Shown: piece by piece, positions 34,564-43,330 of the stretch
Layout: the number at the start of each line of letters is the position of its first letter
Numbering within the stretch: position 1 is the stretch's first letter
Position numbers and translations under genes: made by a program
Assembly: GCF_039523735.1 (NCBI RefSeq)
Contig: NZ_BAAAFW010000054.1
Span: forward strand, 62,001 to 126,000
Reading direction: 5' to 3'
From: Tatumella punctata
GTDB lineage: Bacteria; Pseudomonadota; Gammaproteobacteria; Enterobacterales; Enterobacteriaceae
DNA: 64,000 nucleotides
The notes under the pieces: model-generated
Databases searched by the model: none
What the model was told of the DNA's origin: nothing
What the model saw: only the letters and a program-made list of their open reading frames with translations

Positions 34564-34654
34564 GGCGGAATATTCCGGGCAAAAAAACAGGCGACATAGT
34601 GTAGCGGAAAAGCAGCCATTACTGAACCACTGGCTGTGACGCTAAAGATTTGCC

Positions 34655-34660
34655 TATAAT
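34655..34660 (+). promoter_or_regulatory. -10 box immediately before acpH (leaderless candidate)
   Basis: A perfect TATAAT ends 5 bases before the acpH ATG, and there is no purine-rich ribosome-binding site. If used, transcription would start at or within the initiation codon. The -35 region is poor. Confidence 0.45.
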
Positions 34661-34665
34661 AGCCT

Positions 34666-35247
34666 ATGAATTTTCTAGCGCACCTGCACCTTGCCACCCT
34701 CTCAGAAAGCTCTCTGTTAGGGAATCTGATGGCTGATTTTGTCCGTGGCGACCCCTCGCAGCAGTGGGATGTTCCGGTGGCTGATGGTATTCGTTTGCAC
34801 CGCCGGCTCGACAGCCTGACCGACCAGTTGCCGGAAGTGCGTGCCGCCCGCCAGCTATTCCGTCAGGAAACCCGCCGCGTATCACCCGTCACTCTGGACG
34901 TTATCTGGGATCATTTCCTCGCCCGCGACTGGAACCTTTATTGTCCGGACATCGCGCTGGGCGATTTTTGTGATCAGGCGGAACAACAAATCCGGCCGTT
35001 TTTAACCCGTACCCCGGCAGAATTTCGCGCCCTGAATCAGTGGATGTGGCCTGAACGGTGGCTGGAAAAATATGCCCGTAAAGAGCGGCTGGAAGTCGTG
35101 TTACAAGGAATGGCCAAAAGACGACCTAAACTGGAAAAGTTACGCCACTCTTATCAGGATTTTACCGACAACTACGCCGCCCTCGATCAGCTTTTTTCTG
35201 AGTTTTATCCCGGACTTATGCAATTGGCTAGCGAAAAAAGGCTGTAA
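34666..35247 (+). CDS. acpH: Acyl carrier protein phosphodiesterase
   Basis: AcpH removes 4'-phosphopantetheine from holo-ACP. The 193 residues equal the E. coli length. The start MNFLAHLHLATLSESSLLGNL and the HD-like segment VTLDVIWDHFLARDW match the family. No Shine-Dalgarno sequence precedes the conserved start, and a TATAAT box sits directly upstream. It is divergent from queA and followed by a peroxiredoxin gene. Confidence 0.95.
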   Translation: MNFLAHLHLATLSESSLLGNLMADFVRGDPSQQWDVPVADGIRLHRRLDSLTDQLPEVRAARQLFRQETRRVSPVTLDVIWDHFLARDWNLYCPDIALGDFCDQAEQQIRPFLTRTPAEFRALNQWMWPERWLEKYARKERLEVVLQGMAKRRPKLEKLRHSYQDFTDNYAALDQLFSEFYPGLMQLASEKRL

Positions 35248-35357
35248 AAGCCTGCGCTGGCTGTCATACTCTTGTCTGCAAGTAACAGGATAATTTTTGC
35301 GAGAGCTGGCTGCTCTGCTACGCCAGTTTTTTTAACCCCTAAGCGATTGGAGTGATT

Positions 35358-35960
35358 ATGGTACTGGTTACCCGTCAGGCCCCTGACTTTACGGCTGCTG
35401 CCGTACTGGGCAATGGTGAAATTGTTGAAAATTTCAACTTTAAAAAACACACTGCAGGTAAACCTGTGGTGCTGTTCTTCTGGCCAATGGACTTCACCTT
35501 TGTCTGTCCTTCCGAATTGATCGCGTTCGACAAACGTTATGCTGAGTTCCAGAAACGTGGTGTGGAAGTGGTTGGTGTTTCCTTCGACTCTGAATTTGTG
35601 CATAACGCATGGCGTAACACCCCTATCAACGATGGCGGTATCGGCCCGGTAAAATATGCCATGGTTGCGGACATCAAACGTGAAATCCAGCAGGCTTACG
35701 GCATCGAACATCCGGATGCAGGTGTTGCACTGCGTGGTTCATTCCTGATCGACAAAGACGGTGTAGTTCGCCATCAGGTAGTTAACGATCTGCCATTAGG
35801 CCGTAACGTCGACGAAATGCTGCGTATGGTTGATGCGCTGCAATTCCACGAAGAGCATGGCGAAGTATGTCCTGCACAGTGGGAAAAAGGCCAGGAAGGT
35901 ATGGGCGCATCCCCGGAAGGCGTCGCTAAATATCTGACAGCCAACGCCGGTAAACTGTAA
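35358..35960 (+). CDS. Peroxiredoxin C (typical 2-Cys, AhpC/Prx1 family)
   Basis: Typical 2-Cys peroxiredoxins reduce H2O2 and organic peroxides in the cytoplasm. The start at 35358 (MVLVTRQAPDFTAAAV) follows a TTGGAG site by 5 bases and gives 200 residues; a GTG two codons earlier is less likely. The peroxidatic Cys is in DFTFVCPSE (about residue 50) and the resolving Cys in HGEVCPAQW (about 171). This is the Prx1-like enzyme often found beside acpH in Enterobacterales, not the ahpCF operon. It has its own terminator. Confidence 0.93.
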   Translation: MVLVTRQAPDFTAAAVLGNGEIVENFNFKKHTAGKPVVLFFWPMDFTFVCPSELIAFDKRYAEFQKRGVEVVGVSFDSEFVHNAWRNTPINDGGIGPVKYAMVADIKREIQQAYGIEHPDAGVALRGSFLIDKDGVVRHQVVNDLPLGRNVDEMLRMVDALQFHEEHGEVCPAQWEKGQEGMGASPEGVAKYLTANAGKL

Positions 35961-35972
35961 TACCGCTGGCTG

Positions 35973-35999
35973 ATAACCCGCTCCGGCGGGTTATTTTTT
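35973..35999 (+). terminator. Rho-independent terminator of the peroxiredoxin gene
   Basis: ATAACCCGC pairs with GCGGGTTAT around TCCG, followed by a run of T. Confidence 0.92.
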
Positions 36000-36151
36000 A
36001 TCTGTTCCTTCCCCCGTCATCCTCTGCCCCTCCCCCCCCAACTGAGAGTAAAGAAATGTATTCCCCGCCGATATCGGGTTTTGTTATTCGCACTCTGTCG
36101 CCGGAGGCTTTAAGCTTACCCTGATGAGATAACATAAACACAGGGAGACTT

Positions 36152-37450
36152 ATGCAACAACAAATTACCGACTGGCTTCTGGCGTTAGGACTGACGCACT
36201 ACACCAATACATTCGCGGTGGTTGCAGTCATAGTGGCGATTATTTTTATTTCACTGATTATTCATCTGATACTGCACAAATGCCTGCTGCCGGTATTTAA
36301 ATACCGGGCAGAAAAAAGCCCCCACCAGTGGCCAAAGGCTCTGTTACGTAACCAGTTATTTCACCGTGTCGCCTGGATGATACAAGGAATATTATTCCAG
36401 TTGCTGACTCAAATCATGCTCGACAATAATACGGCCGTGTTCAATACCCTGATGACCGTCGGGGAACTCTGGACCATTCTGTTTGCCATGCTGATTGGGT
36501 TTTCGCTGCTGGATTTTATTCAGCACGTTTCTGCCAACAGTATGCTGGCACGCCAGCTGCCATTGCGGGGAATTCTGCAAAGCGTCAAACTGGTGACTGC
36601 TATCCTGATAAGTATTCTGATGATTTCGGTACTGCTGGGTAAATCACCGGGGGTCTTGCTGACAGGGCTGGGTGCCATGACCGCCGTATTAATGCTGGTC
36701 TTTAAAGATCCGATCCTCGGACTGGTGGCCGGCATCCAGCTGGCAGCAAACGATATGCTGAAACTGAATGACTGGCTGGACATGCCTAAATATGGTGCGG
36801 ACGGTGCAGTAATCGATATCAATCTGACCACCGTTAAAGTCCGTAACTGGGATAATACGATTGTCACTATTCCGGCCTATGCCCTGATCTCTGACTCTTT
36901 TAAAAACTGGCGAGGAATGTCTGAGTCCGGCGGGCGGCGGATAAAACGCAGCATTAATATTGATACGACCAGTATCCACTTTTTGTCCGCGCAGGAAGCT
37001 GATCAGCTCAGTAAAGCCCGGCTGCTGGTGCCTTATCTGGACAAAATGCGGGAAGAAGTGTCTGAATGGAATGCCGAAAATGCCAAAGACAGCCAGTCTC
37101 CGCTCAATTACCGGGCACTGACCAATGTGGGAACGTTCAGGATCTGGCTGGAGAACTGGCTGCGTATCCACCCTAAAATCCATCAGGGGATGACGCTGAT
37201 GGTTCGTCAGCTGGCACCGACTGAAAACGGCTTGCCGATCGAAATTTACGCGTTTACCAATACCACCGTCTGGACTGAATACGAACAAATTCAGAGTGAT
37301 ATTTTTGACTATATCTACGCGGCACTGCCGGTGTTTGGCCTGCGGGTACATCAAAGCCCTACCGGCAGCGATGTGCGCTCATTGGGCAGCCAGCTGGCTG
37401 CTGTCGTGACCGCAGAAACCGCTGCACATCGCCAGGACATATCATCCTGA
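36152..37450 (+). CDS. mscM: Mechanosensitive channel, MscS family, YbdG/MscM-like
   Basis: MscS-family channels release solutes during osmotic downshock. The 432 residues are close to E. coli YbdG (415 aa). Five membrane segments occupy about residues 15-190. The pore-lining TM3 and beta domain region reads VLLTGLGAMTAVLMLVFKDPILGLVAGIQLAANDMLKLNDWLDMP, with the DGAVIDINLTTVKVRNWDNTIVTIP beta segment after it. The symbol follows YbdG by resemblance. In E. coli the gene lies elsewhere, so its placement here differs. Confidence 0.88.
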   Translation: MQQQITDWLLALGLTHYTNTFAVVAVIVAIIFISLIIHLILHKCLLPVFKYRAEKSPHQWPKALLRNQLFHRVAWMIQGILFQLLTQIMLDNNTAVFNTLMTVGELWTILFAMLIGFSLLDFIQHVSANSMLARQLPLRGILQSVKLVTAILISILMISVLLGKSPGVLLTGLGAMTAVLMLVFKDPILGLVAGIQLAANDMLKLNDWLDMPKYGADGAVIDINLTTVKVRNWDNTIVTIPAYALISDSFKNWRGMSESGGRRIKRSINIDTTSIHFLSAQEADQLSKARLLVPYLDKMREEVSEWNAENAKDSQSPLNYRALTNVGTFRIWLENWLRIHPKIHQGMTLMVRQLAPTENGLPIEIYAFTNTTVWTEYEQIQSDIFDYIYAALPVFGLRVHQSPTGSDVRSLGSQLAAVVTAETAAHRQDISS

Positions 37451-37460
37451 CAGACCGGCA

Positions 37461-37488
37461 GACCGGCCCGCGGGGAAGCGGGCCGGTC
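37461..37488. terminator. Hairpin between convergent mscM and proY
   Basis: GACCGGCCCGC pairs perfectly with GCGGGCCGGTC (11 bp, 6-base loop). There is no strong U-tract on either strand, but the stem is very stable and sits midway between the two stops. Confidence 0.7.
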
Positions 37489-37494
37489 CTGTGA

Positions 37495-38865
37495 TTATGC
37501 CTGTTCTGCTCCTGCGGTCCCTTTTTTCACAAAACGATAGCCCAGCAGCAATAAAACCACCCAGCCAGCCCCGACATACAATGACAACCGTGTGTCCGGG
37601 AAGTAGCCAATCATTGCAATGATAAACGTCAGAAACAGGATCCCCAGTACTGACATCAGCGGACCACCGGGTAACGGGAAGCGCAGTTTTGCGGCACCCT
37701 GGTGACCTATTTTTTTGCGGAAACCAATCTGTGATAACAGGATCATGATCCATACCCAGACAGTGGCGAACGTTGCCAGTGAAGCAATCACCAGGAAGAC
37801 TTTTTCCGGCATCAGATAATTAAGCAGTACCGCGATTAACAGTGCTACCATCATCACAACCACAGTCAGCCAGGGCGTTCCGCGTTTGGAAACTGACAGG
37901 AAGACTTTAGGCGCATCACCGTGTTCGGCCATACCGTGCAGCATTCGGCCAACACCGAAAATATCACTGTTAATCGCCGATAAAGAGGCGGTAATCACCA
38001 CAAAATTAAGTAATGATGCGGCAGCAGCAATGCCTAAATGCTGAAATGTCAATACAAACGGGCTGCCGTTAGTCCCGACCTGATCCCACGGATAAATTGA
38101 CATAATCACGAACAGTGTGCCGACATAGAACACCAGAATACGCCAGGGTACCGAGTTGATCGCTTGCGGAATCGACTTCTCCGGTTTATCTGCTTCACCT
38201 GCGGTAATACCGATAATCTCTATCCCGCCGTAGGCAAACATCACCATCTGTAATGACAGCAGCATACCGGTAACGCCGTGGGCAAAAAATCCGCCATGGC
38301 TCCACAGGTTACTGATACCGGTCGGCTGTCCGCCGTTACCAATCCCCCAGACAATCATGCCGAGACCGGCAAGGATCATGATAATAATGGTGGCGACTTT
38401 AAAAAACGAGAACCAGAATTCGACTTCGCCGAACACCTTCACGCTCATAATATTAATCGCCCCGATAATCAGCACCACACTCAGTACCCAAATCCAGTGC
38501 GGTACCTCAGGGAACCATACGCCCATATACACCCCGAATGCGGTGACATCGGCTATCGCGACAATCAGGATTTCAAAACAATAGGTCCAGCCAGTGATAT
38601 ACCCGGCCATAGGGCCAAGATAATCACGGGCATAGCGGGAGAAAGAACCGGCGTTCGGATTATTCACCGACATTTCACCCAGTGCCCGCATAATAAGATA
38701 GGCTACCGCGCCGCCAATCACATAGGCCAGCAAGACACTCGGCCCCGCCATTCTGATCGCATCCGCTGAGCCATAAAATAATCCGGTTCCGATGGCCGAG
38801 CCTAACGCCATAAAACGAATGTGTCTGGTGGTCAGCCCGCGGCTGAGCTTATTTTTATTTTGCAT
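37495..38865 (-). CDS. proY: Proline-specific permease ProY (APC family)
   Basis: ProY is an inner-membrane amino acid permease associated with proline uptake. The 456 residues (E. coli 457) have about twelve helices. The APC signature GLTTRHIRFMALGSAIGTGLF lies near residues 10-30 and FAYGGIEIIGITAGEADKP near 213-231. It follows brnQ in the phoB-phoR-brnQ-proY order of E. coli, though here a methyltransferase gene separates brnQ from phoR. malZ, next in E. coli, is absent. Confidence 0.92.
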   Translation of the reverse strand: MQNKNKLSRGLTTRHIRFMALGSAIGTGLFYGSADAIRMAGPSVLLAYVIGGAVAYLIMRALGEMSVNNPNAGSFSRYARDYLGPMAGYITGWTYCFEILIVAIADVTAFGVYMGVWFPEVPHWIWVLSVVLIIGAINIMSVKVFGEVEFWFSFFKVATIIIMILAGLGMIVWGIGNGGQPTGISNLWSHGGFFAHGVTGMLLSLQMVMFAYGGIEIIGITAGEADKPEKSIPQAINSVPWRILVFYVGTLFVIMSIYPWDQVGTNGSPFVLTFQHLGIAAAASLLNFVVITASLSAINSDIFGVGRMLHGMAEHGDAPKVFLSVSKRGTPWLTVVVMMVALLIAVLLNYLMPEKVFLVIASLATFATVWVWIMILLSQIGFRKKIGHQGAAKLRFPLPGGPLMSVLGILFLTFIIAMIGYFPDTRLSLYVGAGWVVLLLLGYRFVKKGTAGAEQA

Positions 38866-38885
38866 AACAACCCGTACCTGTAAAA

Positions 38886-38913
38886 AGAAAAACCACGGGC
38901 AGGCCCGTGGTTT
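38886..38913 (-). terminator. Rho-independent terminator of brnQ
   Basis: AAACCACGGG (38890-38899) pairs with CCCGTGGTTT (38904-38913). On the minus strand it is followed by T-rich sequence. It separates brnQ from proY. Confidence 0.85.
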
Positions 38914-38931
38914 ACTCGTTAATTTCTGTGG

Positions 38932-40251
38932 TTACTGGCGAACTTCTGCCTGCCGGCTTCCTTTCATTCGGTCAATAATCGCACAGAGCAACACAATTAC
39001 CACTGTCGGTGGCAGCCAGGATAATCCCTGATCGGCTAACGGCAGATTCTGACAGAATCCCGGCAGTAAGTCTTTAAACTGACTGCCTTTCAGCGCATCA
39101 ATCATACCAAACACCAGACTGACCGTCATTGCCGGTGCAATAATCCGGCTGCTGCTATTCCACCAGCGCAGGGTAAAGCTCAGCAGTACCAGCACGATAC
39201 ATGGCGGATAAATCGCCGTCAGTACCGGAATAGATAACTGGATCAGGTGACTGAGTCCGAGGTTGGAAACCAGCATAGAGAACAGTCCCAGGATAAAAAC
39301 CAGCGCACGATAGGATAATGGCAATAACCGGGCGAAGAATTCAGCACAGGCACAGGTCAGACCGACCGCAGTAACCATACAGGCAACAAAAATCAGAGCG
39401 CCAAGGAACAGACTGCCAGCGCCACCAAAAGTCTGCTGTACATAAGCATGCAGAATAGCAGCGCCATTCGCATTCTGTGCCACCAGATGCCCGCTGCCTG
39501 AACCCAGTTTAAACAGGCACAGATAGACCAGCGTCAGACCGATTCCGGCAATAACACCCGCCAGTACCGTATAACGGGTCAGCAGTCCTTTGTCTTCAAC
39601 ACCACGTGAACGGGCGGCATTAACAATAACGATACCAAATACCAGCGCGCCCAGTGTGTCCATGGTCAGGTAACCATTAACGAATCCGTTAGAAAATGCA
39701 CCCTGCTGATAGCTTTCCACTGCCGGAATTTCTCCGCCAGCCGGCCAGAGAATCGCCGCAATACCTAAAACTGCCAGAGCAATAATTTTCAGAGGAGCAA
39801 GAAAATGACCGACGGTATCGAGCAGTTTTCCGGGATAGAGAGAAATCAGAATCACCAGCGCGAAATAGATCAGGCTGTAAATCAGCAGCGGAAGCGCCCC
39901 GTCACCGGCCAGCGGAGCAATACCGATTTCGAAGGACACAGTCGCAGTACGTGGTGTCGCAAATAGCGGCCCCACGGCCAGATAACATACGGTCGCCAGT
40001 ACCAGTCCGGCAGCCTTACCGATCGGTGAACTCAGAGCATCAATCCCGCCACCGACTCTGGCGAGAGCAACCACGGTCAGTACCGGGAGCCCTACTGCGG
40101 TAATCAGAAAACCAATCGCTGCGGTCCAGACATGTTCTCCGGCCTGAATACCCACCATAGGCGGGAAAATAATATTACCTGCGCCGACAAACAGGGCAAA
40201 TGTCATAAAGCCCAGCGCAAGGATATCTTTAGAAGTTAAACTTTTAGTCAT
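38932..40251 (-). CDS. brnQ: Branched-chain amino acid:cation symporter BrnQ
   Basis: BrnQ (LIV-II) imports leucine, isoleucine and valine with a cation. The 439 residues equal the E. coli length. About twelve helices are visible, opening LALGFMTFALFVGAGNIIFPPMVGIQAGE, the family hallmark. It has a terminator of its own and a long (393-base) upstream region before the convergently oriented-looking but same-strand methyltransferase gene. Confidence 0.96.
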   Translation of the reverse strand: MTKSLTSKDILALGFMTFALFVGAGNIIFPPMVGIQAGEHVWTAAIGFLITAVGLPVLTVVALARVGGGIDALSSPIGKAAGLVLATVCYLAVGPLFATPRTATVSFEIGIAPLAGDGALPLLIYSLIYFALVILISLYPGKLLDTVGHFLAPLKIIALAVLGIAAILWPAGGEIPAVESYQQGAFSNGFVNGYLTMDTLGALVFGIVIVNAARSRGVEDKGLLTRYTVLAGVIAGIGLTLVYLCLFKLGSGSGHLVAQNANGAAILHAYVQQTFGGAGSLFLGALIFVACMVTAVGLTCACAEFFARLLPLSYRALVFILGLFSMLVSNLGLSHLIQLSIPVLTAIYPPCIVLVLLSFTLRWWNSSSRIIAPAMTVSLVFGMIDALKGSQFKDLLPGFCQNLPLADQGLSWLPPTVVIVLLCAIIDRMKGSRQAEVRQ

Positions 40252-40644
40252 AAATTACTCTGCACATCATGTGCTGAAAATACCTGGAAGTTGGGTTTGA
40301 TCATCATTATTCCGTGAACAGCAGTTCACCACAGCTCTCAGCCCCGTGAGGGCGCAAATCACCGGTAACGGGTGAAATTAGGATTGTTTTTTTTCACCGG
40401 AAGTGAATGACAACGCCCATAAGTAAAACTTTTATAGGGAAGAAAGGCAATATCAGATCAGTAAACTAGTAGGATATGTCATATATAAAATGAAAAGCAG
40501 TGAATATGACGGGATTACCCGCAGGTTCAGGACGATGATATGTTTATTATTTGTTCTCTTTCCGACAAATATATGCATTTATTCTATGGCTGATACACAA
40601 AAGGCGCCACAGTTGCGCCTTTTGTGCATTATATTGCGGTAAGA
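40252..40644. other. brnQ upstream region
   Basis: These 393 bases contain no supported gene. The right end is the terminator of the methyltransferase gene (40596-40626). The rest should hold the brnQ promoter and leader. A GGGGCTGAGAGC string on the minus strand superficially resembles part of a TPP riboswitch but the rest of that motif is absent. Confidence 0.6.
40596..40626 (-). terminator. Rho-independent terminator of the MetE-like gene
   Basis: CACAAAAGGCGC pairs with GCGCCTTTTGTG (12 bp, 7-base loop). The stem itself contains the A4/T4 tracts. It lies 19 bases after the stop. Confidence 0.82.
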
Positions 40645-41748
40645 TCACCAGACTTCGCCGGCAATCTTTACCACACTACGGACTTTTTGCCATTGTTCGT
40701 CTTCTGTCAGAGTATTGCCTTCTTCAGTGGAGGCAAATCCGCATTGCGGGCTGAGACAAATCTGATCGAGACTGAGATAGCGGGCCGCTTCTGCTATACG
40801 GGCTTTCACTTGCCGGGGATCTTCCGGTGTGCCATTTTTAGTGGTAATCAGGCCTAACACTGCCTGCTGATGACCGGGTTTAATAAACCTTAGTGGTTCA
40901 AAGCCTCCGGAACGCTGGTTATCATATTCCAGGAAAAAAGCATCAACATTCACCTGACCGAATAAAACCTCTGCCACAGGTTCATACCCGCCTTCAGAGA
41001 TCCAGGTCGAACGAAAGTTACCCCGGCAGATATGCAACGCAACGGTCAAATCATAAGGTTTACCGATCAGCGCTTTATTCAGTACACCGGCATAGGTCGC
41101 CGCCAGCAGCTCCGGATCCTCACCGCGGGCACGGACCTGTGCTTTCTGTTCTTCCGAACAGAGGTAAGCCCAGACCGTATCATCAAGCTGCAGATAACGG
41201 CAGCCGGCATCATAAAAGGCGCGGATAGCATCCCGCCAGGTGGTGGCTAAATCATCAAAATATTCTGTTAAATCAGGATACACCTGTTCATCGATATAGC
41301 GACGGCCGCCACGAAAGTGCAACACACTCGGACTGGGAATAGTCATTTTAGCAACGGAGTCACCGGCAATACTTTGCAGGTATCGGAAATCCTCCAGCAT
41401 CGGATGCTGTTTAAAGCCCAGTTTACCCGTCACACGTACCCCGCGGGCTTTGGTTTCCACCCCGTTAAACTGAATACCCTGGTCGGCTTCAAAGGCTTCG
41501 ACGCCTTCCAGTCCTTCAAAGAAATCAAAATGCCACCAGGCCCGGCGAAACTCACCGTCGGTTACGACCTGTAATCCGGCAGCCTGCTGCTTCTGTACCA
41601 CTTCAAGGATCGCGGCATCTTCTGCCTGACGTAATGCTTCGGCATCCAGGGTTCCTGCTGAAAATTGTGCCCGTGCCTGTTTTATCGACTCAGGGCGCAA
41701 AAAACTGCCTGCAATATCGGCACGAAAAGGGGCGTGATCTCTTTGCAT
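40645..41748 (-). CDS. Cobalamin-independent methionine synthase II family protein (MetE C-terminal-like)
   Basis: The 367-residue product corresponds to the catalytic half of MetE and resembles Bacillus YxjG/YxjH-type proteins, which methylate homocysteine or a related thiol. The zinc ligands are visible: His and Cys in ALHICRGNFRS (about 240-250) and a Cys in CLSPQCGFAS (about 340). FRADIAGSFLRPE and YLQLDDTVWAYLC are also typical. A strong AGGAG site precedes the start. A candidate MetJ operator overlaps the predicted promoter, supporting a methionine-related role. The methyl donor is unknown. Confidence 0.87.
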   Translation of the reverse strand: MQRDHAPFRADIAGSFLRPESIKQARAQFSAGTLDAEALRQAEDAAILEVVQKQQAAGLQVVTDGEFRRAWWHFDFFEGLEGVEAFEADQGIQFNGVETKARGVRVTGKLGFKQHPMLEDFRYLQSIAGDSVAKMTIPSPSVLHFRGGRRYIDEQVYPDLTEYFDDLATTWRDAIRAFYDAGCRYLQLDDTVWAYLCSEEQKAQVRARGEDPELLAATYAGVLNKALIGKPYDLTVALHICRGNFRSTWISEGGYEPVAEVLFGQVNVDAFFLEYDNQRSGGFEPLRFIKPGHQQAVLGLITTKNGTPEDPRQVKARIAEAARYLSLDQICLSPQCGFASTEEGNTLTEDEQWQKVRSVVKIAGEVW

Positions 41749-41793
41749 AATTATTCTCCTGGTTCCGGCAATTGGCGGAAAGTTACCCTAAAA

Positions 41794-41809
41794 AGCCATC
41801 TGGATGGCT
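41794..41809 (-). promoter_or_regulatory. Candidate MetJ box upstream of the MetE-like gene
   Basis: AGCCATCTGGATGGCT is a perfect 16-bp palindrome composed of two half-boxes that match the metbox AGACGTCT at 6 and 5 of 8 positions. It lies just downstream of a plausible minus-strand promoter (TTGCCA, 17 bases, TATAGC) and about 46 bases before the start codon. Confidence 0.5.
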
Positions 41810-41972
41810 ATATTAAGTTCAGAATCCCATGGCAAGGTACCGTCATCAATTGAATAAAACTCATCACCCCTGAATATTTTTCATCCGCGGGCGTCGGTGT
41901 ACTGGTACCCGTGCTGGCAGGCTCATACAAAATACCACGATAAAGTCGGTCGGTTTGTCCGGGAAACCGCGT

Positions 41973-41997
41973 AAAACATGCCACCTCAGTGGCATGT
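41973..41997 (-). terminator. Rho-independent terminator of phoR
   Basis: ACATGCCAC pairs with GTGGCATGT around CTCA, followed on the minus strand by TTTTA. It lies just after the phoR stop. Confidence 0.8.
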
Positions 41998-42005
41998 CGT
42001 CAATG

Positions 42006-43316
42006 TCAACTGTCAGTGGCCATACTGTCCGCGTTAACAACTAACCGGGCAGGCAGGGAGAAACTAAAACAGGTACAACGGCCGGGGTCACTGGTAATTG
42101 ATAACCGTGTGCCGTGATGACCCAGCGCATGTTTGACTATTGCCAGCCCCAGTCCGCTGCCGCCGGTATTACGCGACCGTGCTTTATCCACCCGGTAAAA
42201 ACGCTCTGTCAGCCGGGGGATATGCTCTGCCGGGATGCCCGGACCATTATCGGAGACGGAAAAAACCGCCCCGCCGGTACTGCGCTTCCAGATAATTTCA
42301 ATACCGGTATTTTCGGGAGTATGGCTGATAGCGTTATAGATCAGATTCGATATGGCGCTGCGCAGCTGTTCATCATTGCCAAATACTTTCAGGCTTTCAT
42401 CAATAGAAAAATGTACCCGCTGCCGGCCATGACTCAGTGTCTCCGCTTCCTGCTGCAGCATATGCAACATGGCAGGGACATCAATCACCTCTTTCATATT
42501 CAGTACCGGCGCTGCTTCTATTTTTGTCAGGGTCATTAACTGCCTGACCAGGCCTTCCATACGCCGTGACTGTTCCTGCATAGTAACGACTGCTTTATGG
42601 TACATCTGTTCGTTCAGTTGCTTATCTTCCATCATTTCCAGATAGCCCTGGATGACCGTCAGCGGGGTACGCAGCTCGTGGCTGACATTAGCAAAAAAGT
42701 GACGCCGCATATTCTCCAGCTGACGCATCTGGGTCATATCGCGGGCACTGATCAGCCACTGTCCTTCACTATAAGGCATAATTCTGAACTCCATATGGTG
42801 ACCGTTGTTCAGCTGCTGGGTGAAGGGCATATCAAAGGCTTTGGTCTGCAGATAACGCGAAAATTCAGGGTAACGCAACAGGTTAAGAATGTTCTGGCCA
42901 TTGTCTTCCGGCCAGCGCAGGCCGAGATGTTGCTGCGCCAGCCCGTTACACCAGAAAATATTACCCTCTTCGGTGGTCATCACCAGTGCATCTGGCAGAG
43001 ATTCAGCACCACTGCGAAAACGTTTGATCAGATTTCTCAGTTCACTGCGCCGCCGCCGGTTACGCGCCTGCATCAGATAAAGGCCATGGAACAATGGTTC
43101 CCAGCTGCCTTTCCCGGTCGGCGGAGTCAGGGTTCTGTCAACCCACAGCCAGTGAGACAGCCGCATCAGCTGGAAAAAATGCCAGAAAAGTAATATTACC
43201 ACCGCCAGTAGCAGGCCCCAGGCCAGTTGCCCTGTCAGCAGGCCGGCAACTGCACCCGCCACACAGGCCAGCAAAAACTCAAGGATCAGAGTGCGCCACG
43301 AAAGTTTGTCCAGCAC
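42006..43316 (-). CDS. phoR: Phosphate regulon sensor kinase PhoR
   Basis: PhoR phosphorylates PhoB under phosphate limitation and dephosphorylates it when Pst signals excess. The 436 residues (E. coli 431) include two N-terminal membrane helices (about 10-47), a PAS domain (about 105-190), the phospho-acceptor His213 in VSHELRTPLTVIQ, and the ATPase N box LIYNAISHTPE with DNGPGIP. It starts 14 bases after phoB in the phoBR operon. Confidence 0.97.
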   Translation of the reverse strand: MLDKLSWRTLILEFLLACVAGAVAGLLTGQLAWGLLLAVVILLFWHFFQLMRLSHWLWVDRTLTPPTGKGSWEPLFHGLYLMQARNRRRRSELRNLIKRFRSGAESLPDALVMTTEEGNIFWCNGLAQQHLGLRWPEDNGQNILNLLRYPEFSRYLQTKAFDMPFTQQLNNGHHMEFRIMPYSEGQWLISARDMTQMRQLENMRRHFFANVSHELRTPLTVIQGYLEMMEDKQLNEQMYHKAVVTMQEQSRRMEGLVRQLMTLTKIEAAPVLNMKEVIDVPAMLHMLQQEAETLSHGRQRVHFSIDESLKVFGNDEQLRSAISNLIYNAISHTPENTGIEIIWKRSTGGAVFSVSDNGPGIPAEHIPRLTERFYRVDKARSRNTGGSGLGLAIVKHALGHHGTRLSITSDPGRCTCFSFSLPARLVVNADSMATDS

Positions 43317-43330
43317 GAGTCACACTCCAT

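Noticed and set aside
40330..40400. Possible TPP riboswitch upstream of brnQ (GGGGCTGAGAGC on the minus strand)
   Set aside because: The second conserved half of the TPP aptamer (ACCTGAT and GGATAATGCC-like segments) is absent, and brnQ is not a thiamin gene.
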